Part shown: positions 1 through 6,217 of the stretch, piece by piece | How positions within the stretch are numbered: the first letter of the stretch is position 1 | Layout: each line of letters opens with the position of its first letter | Assembly (NCBI GenBank): GCA_903859265.1 | Contig: CAIOLZ010000221.1 | Location: 1-6,385, forward strand | Length of the DNA stretch: 6,385 nucleotides | Direction of reading: 5' to 3' | Origin: an uncultured beta proteobacterium | Lineage (GTDB): Bacteria > Pseudomonadota > Gammaproteobacteria > Burkholderiales > Burkholderiaceae_C | Position numbers and translations under genes: made by a program | The notes under the pieces: model-generated | Database searches by the model: none | Told to the model about the DNA's origin: nothing | Seen by the model: the letters and a program-made list of their open reading frames with translations, nothing else

Positions 1-1101
1 AAAGGCATGGTGCTGGAGACCCGCGCCGATGTGCGCGCCGATTCGCAAGTGGAATCGATGTCCTTGCTGCGCGGTGCCCGGGTGCTGCTGGTGGAAGACA
101 ACGAGATGAACCAGGAGCTGGCGCTGGAGCTCCTGCGCAATGCGGGTATGGAGGTAGAACTTGCCAACAACGGTCAGGAGGCTCTGGACATACTGGCCAA
201 AGACATCCGCTTCGACGGCATTCTGATGGACTGCCAGATGCCCGTCATGGACGGCTATACCGCGACCCGGGCAATCCGCAAAATGCCGCAATTCAACACC
301 ATGCCGATCGTGGCCATGACGGCCAACGCGATGGCCGGAGACCGGGAGAAGGTGCTGGAGGCCGGCATGTGGGACCACATCGCCAAGCCGCTCAATGTTC
401 AGCAAATGTTTGCCACGCTGGCCAAGTGGATCAAGCCTGCCGGCAAACCGGTCCCTTCCGGCCCGGTTGCCGCTGCAGAGCAATCCGCGCAAGCCGCTAC
501 GGCCGGCTTGCACGGATTGCCTGCGTTGCCAGGGATCGACGTCGAGGCCGGCCTCGCCACCACGATGCAAAACCACAAGCTGTACCAGCGCTTACTTACC
601 AAGTTCCGCGACAGCCAGGGCGGTTTTGCCGAAATTTTTGCCAAAGCCCGGACCGACGCGGACGCCAGCGCTGCTGCGCGGGCCGCGCATACCCTCAAGG
701 GCACCGCTGGCAACATCGGTGCGCGGGGCGTGCAGGCAGCGGCTGGCGCGCTGGAGCAGGCCTGCTTTGACGGCGCTGATGCAACAACGATAGACGGATT
801 GCTCAGCGCGGTGCTGGAGGTGCTTGATCCGGTGATTGCAGCATTGCGTTTGCTGGATGCGCCAGCGCAAAACGCCGCCAACGCGGCGGCGCCACAAGAC
901 CTCACCGCCGAACTCGATGCGCTGGAGCGTCTGCTGGTTCAAAGCGATGCAGACGCCTCCGACGTGCTGTCGGGCCTCATGGACAAGGCAGCGGGCACGC
1001 CATCCGCGCCGGTTCTCAAACAGGTGGAGCGGGCGCTGGAAGGATTTGATTTTGACGCGGCACTGGCTTATCTGAAGCAAATTCCCGGCCGCGCCGGCTA
1101 G
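1..1101 (+). CDS. C-terminal part of a hybrid sensor kinase: REC-HPt (5' end outside window)
   Basis: The reading frame is open to the left edge, so the first ATG at 7 is probably internal and the sensor and kinase portions lie upstream. Residue numbers below count from that ATG. A receiver domain spans about 24-142. It has the acidic pocket E30/D31, the phospho-acceptor D75 in MDCQMPVMDG, T105 and K127, all intact, and its style is typical of receivers in hybrid kinases. After an Ala/Pro-rich linker, an HPt domain spans about 175-280 with the phosphorylatable H228 in AAHTLKGTAGNIGA. A helical tail of about 65 residues follows. The expected role is to pass phosphate from an upstream kinase to D75, then to H228, then to a receiver in a partner protein. 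The next gene starts 14 bases after the stop and carries two receivers, so it is the obvious partner. Domain calls are firm. The missing N-terminal kinase is inferred, because a stand-alone REC-HPt protein is less common. Confidence 0.9.
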   Translation, partial: KGMVLETRADVRADSQVESMSLLRGARVLLVEDNEMNQELALELLRNAGMEVELANNGQEALDILAKDIRFDGILMDCQMPVMDGYTATRAIRKMPQFNTMPIVAMTANAMAGDREKVLEAGMWDHIAKPLNVQQMFATLAKWIKPAGKPVPSGPVAAAEQSAQAATAGLHGLPALPGIDVEAGLATTMQNHKLYQRLLTKFRDSQGGFAEIFAKARTDADASAAARAAHTLKGTAGNIGARGVQAAAGALEQACFDGADATTIDGLLSAVLEVLDPVIAALRLLDAPAQNAANAAAPQDLTAELDALERLLVQSDADASDVLSGLMDKAAGTPSAPVLKQVERALEGFDFDAALAYLKQIPGRAG

Positions 1102-1115
1102 CCAAAGGACACAAC

Positions 1116-2765
1116 ATGGCATTGGTTGACGACAGCAAAGGCGTCCAGCTGGACCGCCGTAAAACCTTTCTGGTGGTCGATGACTTTGACATCATGCGCC
1201 AGGTCACCTCCAACCAGCTCAAGTCGCTGGGGGCGGAAAACATTCTCACCGCCAAAGATGGCGTGCAGGCCCTGCGCATCATGCGCCAGCAGCAGGTTGA
1301 CATGGTGTTGTCCGACTGGAACATGCCGGTCATGAGTGGTATTGAGCTGCTGCGGGCGGTGCGGGCCGACGAAAAGCTTTTTGCCACACCATTCATCATG
1401 ATTACCGCAGAAGCAGAGCGGGCGCGGGTGGAGATGGCGGTCGCCTGTGGTGTCAGCGCCATGTTGCTCAAGCCCTATTCACCCAACCAGCTCGGCAGCA
1501 GGCTCGAGCGCGCACGCACGGCGCGCCACCGCAGAATGGCACCTGCGGCGCCCGCACCCGACGCCGCAGCTGCGGCTGCAGCACCATTGCCCGCAGCCGC
1601 TGGCACGCCGGAGGGTGCTGTTGCGGCATCGCCGGTTGTCCCGCAGGCGTCGCAACCCGCTGCCAGCCCGACCAGTGCCAAGGGAAAAATGACGGTGCTG
1701 GTGGTGGACGACACGCCCGACAACCTGACGCTGCTCAGCGGAATCCTCAAAGGCGACTACCGTGTGCTGTTGGCAACCAATGGCGCAAAGGCGCTGGAGA
1801 TTTGCAGTTCCGAAGAGCCGCCCGATCTGGTGCTGCTCGATGTGATGATGCCGGAGATGGACGGGTTTGAAGTTGCAAGGCGCATGCGCGAGCACCCCAA
1901 CTCCGAGTCAACACCGGTCATTTTCGTGACCGCACTCACCACCAACGAAGCGCGCACATCCGGCCTGGAACTCGGTGCAGTGGACTTCCTGACCAAGCCG
2001 GTGGACCCGCAGCAGTTGCTGTCGCGCGTGCGCAATTTCATGCGCTACGTGCAACTGCGAAAGTCAGTCCAAGCTGACTTTGACAACATGGTGGAGATGG
2101 CCCGATTGCGCGACGAAGTCGATCACATGACGCGCCACGACATCAAGGGACCTCTGGCCGGCGCACTCGATCTGGTGCGTGGACTGATCCGCGAATCAGC
2201 CGACAGCCCGGCCCAGGCTTCGCAGCTTGCACTGATCGAAGAGACGGTATCGAGCATTCTCAACATGGTGAACCTGAGCTCCGATTTGCTGAAAATTGAG
2301 ACTGGAACCTACACCTTGAATGCCGCACCGGTAGAGCTTTTGCCAATAGTGCAAAGCGTAGCCGAACTGCAAAAGCGCGTTTTCTCCAGCAAAGAAGTGA
2401 GTCTGGAAGTTCGCGGGGTTGGCGGCGCGCCTTTGAGCATCCTGGGAGACGCAACCCTGTGCTATTCAGCGATTCAAAACCTTCTGAAAAATGCATTTGA
2501 AGCCTCCCCCAACGGTGCCAACATCATGCTGTCGCTGGAAGACACCAATCCGGTTCGGCTGGCCATTTTGAACAAGGGAGTCGTGCCCGCGGCGATTCGC
2601 GACCGTGTTTTTGAAAAATATGTGACCCATGAAAAGCCGGGCGGAACCGGTCTGGGCCTGTATTCGGCCCGATTGCTGTGTCGCGCGCAGCGCGGTGACA
2701 TTGAACTCCTGGTGGACGACGCCAGCAATAGCACCACGGTAGTGGTGACATTGCCCAGGGCTTAG
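1116..2765 (+). CDS. REC-REC-histidine kinase (hybrid sensor kinase/response regulator)
   Basis: A 549-residue protein with no membrane segment, hence a cytoplasmic signalling protein. The first receiver (about 17-132) is CheY-like, with acidic pocket D22/D23, phospho-acceptor D67 in SDWNMP, T97 in MITAEAE and K119. A methionine (M116) sits where CheY has its switch Tyr106. An Ala/Pro-rich linker fills 141-190. The second receiver (about 192-312) has D198/D199, D242 in LLDVMMPEMDG, T272 and K294. The kinase core follows, with H341 in RHDIKGPL as the likely autophosphorylated histidine, an N box at 455-463 (NLLKNAFEA) and a G2 box KPGGTGLGL at 507-515. The usual Asp of the G1 box is Asn (N486 in LNKG), a variant seen in other working kinases. 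AAGGA at 1105-1109, six bases before the ATG, supports the start. It is probably co-transcribed with, and phosphorylated by, the upstream REC-HPt protein. The final target of the kinase is not visible. Confidence 0.92.
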   Translation: MALVDDSKGVQLDRRKTFLVVDDFDIMRQVTSNQLKSLGAENILTAKDGVQALRIMRQQQVDMVLSDWNMPVMSGIELLRAVRADEKLFATPFIMITAEAERARVEMAVACGVSAMLLKPYSPNQLGSRLERARTARHRRMAPAAPAPDAAAAAAAPLPAAAGTPEGAVAASPVVPQASQPAASPTSAKGKMTVLVVDDTPDNLTLLSGILKGDYRVLLATNGAKALEICSSEEPPDLVLLDVMMPEMDGFEVARRMREHPNSESTPVIFVTALTTNEARTSGLELGAVDFLTKPVDPQQLLSRVRNFMRYVQLRKSVQADFDNMVEMARLRDEVDHMTRHDIKGPLAGALDLVRGLIRESADSPAQASQLALIEETVSSILNMVNLSSDLLKIETGTYTLNAAPVELLPIVQSVAELQKRVFSSKEVSLEVRGVGGAPLSILGDATLCYSAIQNLLKNAFEASPNGANIMLSLEDTNPVRLAILNKGVVPAAIRDRVFEKYVTHEKPGGTGLGLYSARLLCRAQRGDIELLVDDASNSTTVVVTLPRA

Positions 2766-2810
2766 GGGTTTCCAAGTTTTACGGGGCCTGGCTGTGTAAA
2801 TATTTCGCCC

Positions 2811-2859
2811 GCGGCCACAGTAAAAAATCCTGCCGAACGTCTTTTGGCCGCTGCAGGAT
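2811..2859. repeat. two overlapping inverted repeats, mutually exclusive if folded
   Basis: GCGGCC (2811-2816) can pair with GGCCGC (2846-2851). ATCCTGC (2827-2833) can pair with GCAGGAT (2853-2859). The arms interleave, so simple hairpins would exclude each other. The second pairing covers the AGGA in front of the possible leader ORF. Loops are long (29 and 19 bases) and no T-tract follows, so these are not ordinary terminators. The region lies between the kinase gene and the decarboxylase gene, and I see no convincing sigma-70 promoter in it. Confidence 0.3.
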
Positions 2860-2866
2860 GTCTGGT

Positions 2867-2938
2867 ATGGATCGTAAAGCGCTGATTTCCCTCACGAAGA
2901 CAAAACACATGAACGCAAAAATGGAATTAAAAAAATGA
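2867..2938 (+). CDS. possible 23-residue leader peptide overlapping the decarboxylase start
   Basis: A short frame, MDRKALISLTKTKHMNAKME followed by LKK, begins at ATG 2867. AGGA at 2855-2858 lies eight bases upstream. It ends with TGA at 2936-2938, which overlaps the ATG (2935) of the next gene as ATGA, a typical arrangement for translational coupling. The downstream gene has only a weak ribosome binding site of its own (GGAA at 2923-2926). The peptide is lysine-rich (6 of 23 residues) and resembles nothing I recognise. A frame this short can arise by chance, so this is a candidate only. An in-frame ATG at 2858 would add three residues but would have almost no spacing from the same AGGA. Confidence 0.3.
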   Translation: MDRKALISLTKTKHMNAKMELKK

Positions 2939-3927
2939 ATGCACTGGAACTGAGCATTGCGGTGGGTGACTACGACCACATCCGTGATTTGTTGAGCGGG
3001 GACGTAGCTGTTGACGGCGTCAAACTGCGGGTGGTCAAGAAGCATCCCGTCGAAGAGATTTTTTACCGGTTCACGAAATACCGCGAGTGGGATATCTCGG
3101 AAATGTCCTTTGCCAAGTACGTATCCATGGCGTCACAACCCGGCTGTGATCTGGTGGCCATTCCGGTTTTTCCATCCAGGGCATTTCGCCATTCCTCTAT
3201 TTACGTCCGCAATGACAGCGCGATCGGGTCTGCGGCGGATCTTGCCGGCAAGCGGATTGGCATTCCCGAGTGGGCACAGACAGCCTCCATCTACACGCGA
3301 GGCATGCTGGTCCATGAATACGGGGTTGCGCTGGACTCTGTGGACTGGGTTCAGGCTGGCGTGAATGAACCGGGCCGCAAGGAAAAAGTAGCCCTCAAGA
3401 TTCCGAGCGGAGTGCGCTACACGCCCATGCCACACAGCAGCCTGTCGGACCTGCTGGCCGCGGGACAGATCGACGCAGTGTTTTCAGCGCGCGCACCCAG
3501 TGCGTTTTTGCGCAAGGACTCCAACATCAAGCGCTTGTTCGGTGATCCCAAGGCGGCCGAACTGGCGTATTGGAAAAAGACGGGGATTTTTCCGATCATG
3601 CACGTCGTCGCATTGCGGCGTGAGATCGTCCAGAGAAACCCCTGGGTTGCCATGAATCTGCTGCAGGCATTTGAAGCTGCAAAGCAGCGCAGCCTGGAGC
3701 GCATGCTCGATATCACTGCGTCCCATGCACCGCTGCCCTGGTTATCTTTCTACGCGGAGCAGTCCCGTGAAATCCTCGGAGAGGACTTTTGGCCTTATGG
3801 CGTGGAGGCCAACCGCGTCACCCTGAGCGCATTCCTGGCCTTTGCGTGGGAGCAGGGCGTCTGCCACCGCGCGCTGGCGCCCGAAGATATTTTTGTGGAA
3901 TCCACGCTGAGCAGCGTTCGGGTCTGA
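2935..3927 (+). CDS. 4,5-dihydroxyphthalate decarboxylase-family protein
   Basis: A 330-residue protein whose length and motifs match the 4,5-dihydroxyphthalate decarboxylase family (Pht5/OphC type). These enzymes convert 4,5-dihydroxyphthalate to protocatechuate in phthalate breakdown. Recognisable stretches are IPVFPSRAFRHSSIYV (76-91), GKRIGIPEWAQTA (105-117), NEPGRKEK (144-151), ARAPSAF (185-191), TGIFPIMHVVALRR (216-229) and WPYGVEANR (286-294). The fold is that of type 2 periplasmic binding proteins, so relatives are often annotated as ABC-transporter binding proteins. There is no signal peptide (it begins MNALELSIAVGDYD), which favours a cytoplasmic enzyme. The start at 2935 is the first ATG of this frame that keeps the conserved N-terminus, but its own ribosome binding site is weak. 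The next gene, a Bug-type binding protein, starts 35 bases downstream and is probably in the same transcript. Family membership is firm. The exact substrate is not, because no other phthalate gene is present here. Confidence 0.8.
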   Translation: MNALELSIAVGDYDHIRDLLSGDVAVDGVKLRVVKKHPVEEIFYRFTKYREWDISEMSFAKYVSMASQPGCDLVAIPVFPSRAFRHSSIYVRNDSAIGSAADLAGKRIGIPEWAQTASIYTRGMLVHEYGVALDSVDWVQAGVNEPGRKEKVALKIPSGVRYTPMPHSSLSDLLAAGQIDAVFSARAPSAFLRKDSNIKRLFGDPKAAELAYWKKTGIFPIMHVVALRREIVQRNPWVAMNLLQAFEAAKQRSLERMLDITASHAPLPWLSFYAEQSREILGEDFWPYGVEANRVTLSAFLAFAWEQGVCHRALAPEDIFVESTLSSVRV

Positions 3928-3951
3928 GCTTGCGATATTTTTTAACCATTC

Positions 3952-3957
3952 AAGGAG
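3952..3957 (+). promoter_or_regulatory. ribosome binding site of the Bug/TctC gene
   Basis: AAGGAG lies five bases before ATG 3963. It decides the start: the same frame is open to an ATG at 3789, but that one lies inside the decarboxylase gene and would put about 58 unrelated residues before a clear signal peptide. Confidence 0.85.
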
Positions 3958-3962
3958 TTCGC

Positions 3963-4958
3963 ATGTTCTTTTCCTCCCATTCATGGCGTGCAAAAGCGCT
4001 TTTTGCGGGGCCATTGGCGGCTGCACTTCTTGCGCTGGCAGCACCCTCTGCATTGGCGGACGTGTTTCCTTCAAAACCGGTGCGCATCGTTGTGCCTTAC
4101 GCGACCGGCGGTGCGTCCGACGCACTGGCGCGCCAAATCGCGGCAGCCCTGCAAGTGTTATGGGGCAAAGGCGTTGTTGTGGACAACAAGGCAGGTGCAT
4201 CCGGCAACATTGGATCCATGGACGTTGTCCGCGCACCGGCGGATGGCTATACCTTGCTGATGCAAAACAGCACCATGGTGATCAATCAGGCCGTTACCAG
4301 CAAGAAAAATTATGACCCGTTGACGGACCTCACGCCCATCATGTTGCTGGGTCTTACTCCCACGGCGGTCGTGGCCAGCGCAAGCGCCAATGTCGGCAGC
4401 GTCAAGGACCTGATCGCTGCGGGAAAAGCCAGCGCCAAGGGTTTGAATTACGGATCGTGCGGCATCGGAACACCGCAGCATTTCATAATGGAACTGTTGA
4501 AGCAGAAAACGGGGCTGCAAGCTGAGCACGTCAGCTATAAGGGATGCTCGCCGGCGCTCGCCGACGTCGTGGCCGGGCAAATTCCATACGCTGCACTCAG
4601 TGCCAATATGGTGGTGCCGTACGTACAGGCAGGAAAACTGCGCGTCATAGGACTGTCCTCCTCAGCCCGTTACAGCCAGCTGCCGGATGTGCCTACGTTT
4701 GAAGAACAAGGACTGAAACCATTTGATTTCAGCGTCTGGTATGCGCTCATGGGACCCGCAAAAATGCCACCGGACATTGTCCAGAAAATCCGTTCCGACG
4801 TTGAGAAATTGATGGCTGATCCGGGCATGCGCAAGCGCCTCGCGGAAATCGGCATTGAAGAATACAAGGGAGGCCCGGAAGAAGTCGTCAAAGTGATCAC
4901 CCTGGACCAGGCCCGGTACCAGCAGGTTGCCAAGGCCGCCGGTATCAAGCCTGAATAA
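3963..4958 (+). CDS. Bug/TctC-family periplasmic solute-binding protein
   Basis: A 331-residue secreted binding protein of the tripartite tricarboxylate transporter (TTT) receptor family, called Bug proteins in Bordetella. The signal peptide has a basic start (R9, K11), a hydrophobic core at about 12-27 and a probable cleavage after ALA at 30-32, leaving DVFPSKPVRIVVPYATGG, the classic mature N-terminus. Other family motifs are AGASGNIG (77-84), PADGYTLL (92-99), YGSCGIGTPQH (163-173), VSYKGCSPAL (190-199) and VPTFEEQG (243-250). Such proteins bind carboxylates in the periplasm and deliver them to TctA/TctB membrane subunits, or act in sensing. Neither subunit is encoded here, so this is an orphan receptor, as is common in Burkholderiales. 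Pairing with the decarboxylase gene suggests an aromatic carboxylate ligand, which is inference. The mature protein has only two cysteines (C166 and C195), each in a presumed ligand-binding loop. The last 14 bases overlap the 3' end of the opposing gene. Confidence 0.92.
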   Translation: MFFSSHSWRAKALFAGPLAAALLALAAPSALADVFPSKPVRIVVPYATGGASDALARQIAAALQVLWGKGVVVDNKAGASGNIGSMDVVRAPADGYTLLMQNSTMVINQAVTSKKNYDPLTDLTPIMLLGLTPTAVVASASANVGSVKDLIAAGKASAKGLNYGSCGIGTPQHFIMELLKQKTGLQAEHVSYKGCSPALADVVAGQIPYAALSANMVVPYVQAGKLRVIGLSSSARYSQLPDVPTFEEQGLKPFDFSVWYALMGPAKMPPDIVQKIRSDVEKLMADPGMRKRLAEIGIEEYKGGPEEVVKVITLDQARYQQVAKAAGIKPE

Positions 4959-6009
4959 GGGCCCGAATTTTTTCCTGCTGTGCCTCGCAGTTGCCAAAGT
5001 TCGCGCTGACCCAGGCCGCATCATGGTAACTCTCGGCATAGCGCTCGCCGGAATCACACAGCAAGGAGACGAGGGATCCGGTCTCTCCCTTTTGGCGCAT
5101 CTCCTGCGCCAGGCCAAGCATCGCAAAAAAGTTGGTCCCGGTCGATGGACCAACCTTGCGGCCGAGCAAGCGTGAAAGCTCACGCATCGCTGCAACCGAC
5201 TCAACATCACTCACTTCCACCATGCGGTCCACCAGCGTCCGGATAAAGCTTGCCTCCACGCGCGGTCTTCCGATGCCTTCAATACGCGAGCCGGGTCCTG
5301 TCAGGCTGGCGTCGCCTGAACGGAAAAAGCTTCCGAACACCGAGCCGCTGGGGTCCGCTACCAGCAAGCCCGTGGCGTGCTGCGCGTAGCGGACATAACG
5401 CCCGATCGTGGCGCTCGTACCGCCCGTGCCGGCACCCACCACAATCCATTTCGGAATAGGGTTTCGCTCGCGCTCCATCTGCTTGAAAATACTTTGGGCA
5501 ATGTTGTTGTTGGCGCGCCAGTCAGTGGCCCGCTCGGCATAAGTGAACTGGTCCATGTAATGGCCGTTGTTGATTCGGGCCTGCTCAACCGCGGCTGCGT
5601 ACACCTGCGAGGTTGTATCCACCAAGTGGGCGCGACCACCGTAGAACTCAATCTGGCTGATTTTTTCAGGTGATGTGGATTTCGCCATGACGGCAATAAA
5701 CGGCAATCCCAAAAGGCGCGCGAAATAGGCCTCGCTGACCGCTGTGGAGCCACTTGATGCTTCAACGACGGTCGAGTCCTTGTGAATCCAGCCATTGCAC
5801 AGGGCGTATAAAAACAGCGAGCGCGCGAGGCGGTGCTTGAGGCTGCCGGTGGGGTGGGTGGATTCGTCTTTCAGATACAGATCAATGCCGCAGCGGGAAA
5901 ATACTGGCAGATCCAATGCCACCATGTGCGTATCCGCGCTGCGCTGGAAGTCCGCCTCGATCAGTGATATTGCTGTATGGGTCCATGCCATTGTGTCTTG
6001 ATCACTCAT
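4945..6009 (-). CDS. cds1: PLP-dependent cysteine synthase-fold enzyme, Cds1-like L-cysteine desulfhydrase
   Basis: A 354-residue fold-type II PLP enzyme. From the ATG at 6009 it shows the PLP lysine K58 in TGSLKHRLARS, the substrate loop ASSGSTAVSEAYF (84-96), the phosphate-binding GAGTGGTSATIGRY (192-205), RIEGIGRPRVE (242-252), VGPSTGTN (286-293) and S320 in CDSGERY. Long segments, such as the ones around SLKHRLARSLFLYALCNGW and QFTYAERATDWR, match what I remember of Mycobacterium tuberculosis Cds1 (Rv3684). That enzyme cleaves cysteine to pyruvate, ammonia and H2S. It differs from ordinary CysK/CysM in these blocks. The likely role is therefore cytoplasmic cysteine breakdown or sulfide production, though synthase activity cannot be excluded. 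The frame extends to a TTG at 6054, but those 15 extra residues look non-conserved. ATG 6009 has only a weak ribosome binding site, and ATG 5991 is another possibility. The gene stands alone on this strand. Confidence 0.85.
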   Translation of the reverse strand: MSDQDTMAWTHTAISLIEADFQRSADTHMVALDLPVFSRCGIDLYLKDESTHPTGSLKHRLARSLFLYALCNGWIHKDSTVVEASSGSTAVSEAYFARLLGLPFIAVMAKSTSPEKISQIEFYGGRAHLVDTTSQVYAAAVEQARINNGHYMDQFTYAERATDWRANNNIAQSIFKQMERERNPIPKWIVVGAGTGGTSATIGRYVRYAQHATGLLVADPSGSVFGSFFRSGDASLTGPGSRIEGIGRPRVEASFIRTLVDRMVEVSDVESVAAMRELSRLLGRKVGPSTGTNFFAMLGLAQEMRQKGETGSLVSLLCDSGERYAESYHDAAWVSANFGNCEAQQEKIRALIQA

Positions 6010-6030
6010 CTGGACTTTCGTGGTTGGGTT

Positions 6031-6040
6031 GCACCGGTGC
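6031..6040. promoter_or_regulatory. 10-base palindrome upstream of cds1-like gene
   Basis: GCACCGGTGC is a perfect palindrome 21 bases before the ATG at 6009 and just downstream of the possible -10 box at 6044-6049. It would sit at the transcription start, a usual place for a repressor operator. Regulatory function is inferred from position only. Ten-base palindromes also occur by chance in GC-rich DNA. Confidence 0.25.
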
Positions 6041-6101
6041 GGGATGATAGCCAACTTGCCATGGTGTTCGAATGAACTGCTATCCTCACAGCTTTGAGAC
6101 T

Positions 6102-6127
6102 TGGACAGTCCACAGGCAAGAACTTGC
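6102..6127. promoter_or_regulatory. two adjacent inverted repeats in divergent region
   Basis: TGGACAGTCCA (6102-6112, five-base arms around one base) is followed three bases later by GCAAGAACTTGC (6116-6127, five-base arms around two bases). Part of the second, AACTTGC, recurs at 6053-6059. The spacing suits a pair of protein-binding sites between two divergent genes. No known regulator consensus was recognised. Confidence 0.25.
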
Positions 6128-6203
6128 GCCCATGATTTGCGAAGACTACTACGCTCACCGGCCTGGCATCAGGCTGCAAGAGTCCAAGGTGCTTTGTGGG
6201 AAC

Positions 6204-6209
6204 AAGGAG
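6204..6209 (+). promoter_or_regulatory. ribosome binding site of the right-edge gene
   Basis: AAGGAG lies eight bases before GTG 6218, good strength and spacing. It is the main support for a gene starting here and for the choice of GTG over the in-frame ATGs at 6236 and 6251. Confidence 0.6.
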
Positions 6210-6217
6210 CGGTTTCG

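Larger units (their letters stand above)
6010..6217. other. divergent intergenic region between cds1-like gene and right-edge gene
   Basis: About 208 bases should carry the promoters for both neighbours. Facing the cds1-like gene, TATCAT (complement of 6044-6049) is a fair -10 box, but its matching -35 is poor. If used, it would start transcription near 6037 and favour the ATG at 6009 over the TTG at 6054. No clear sigma-70 promoter is visible for the rightward gene. Three short perfect inverted repeats lie here and are listed separately. Confidence 0.5.

Noticed and set aside
399..1471. Long reverse-strand frames opposite the two signalling genes
   Set aside because: They lie opposite genes with intact catalytic motifs, show no recognisable domain, and are typical by-products of GC-rich codon use.
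1540..1690. GC-rich Ala/Pro stretch considered as a repeat or insertion
   Set aside because: It stays in frame between two complete receiver domains and reads as an ordinary flexible linker. No perfect tandem repeat unit is present.
2571..2580. Loss of the G1-box Asp (Asn in LNKG) as a sign of a dead kinase
   Set aside because: Asn at this position occurs in other active histidine kinase families. The H box, N box and G2 box are all intact here.
2779..3045. 88-codon reverse-strand frame across the 2766-2934 gap
   Set aside because: It overlaps the well-conserved start of the decarboxylase gene, has no recognisable motif and no evident ribosome binding site.
3789..3962. Longer version of the Bug/TctC gene starting inside the decarboxylase gene
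   Set aside because: The added residues come from another frame of the decarboxylase gene, while AAGGAG and a classic signal peptide mark ATG 3963.
4950..4976. GGGCCC followed by a T-tract, considered as a terminator for the Bug gene
   Set aside because: The GGGCCC is too short and self-complementary without a loop, and no longer stem could be built around it.
5358..5795. 145-codon reverse-strand frame within the cds1-like gene
   Set aside because: It is a shifted frame of a gene whose PLP-enzyme motifs are continuous. The composition shows no protein family features.
6010..6054. TTG start at 6054 for the cds1-like gene
   Set aside because: The 15 extra residues show no family resemblance, there is no good ribosome binding site, and the possible -10 box at 6044-6049 would lie inside the extension. 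It cannot be fully excluded because ATG 6009 also has a weak site.
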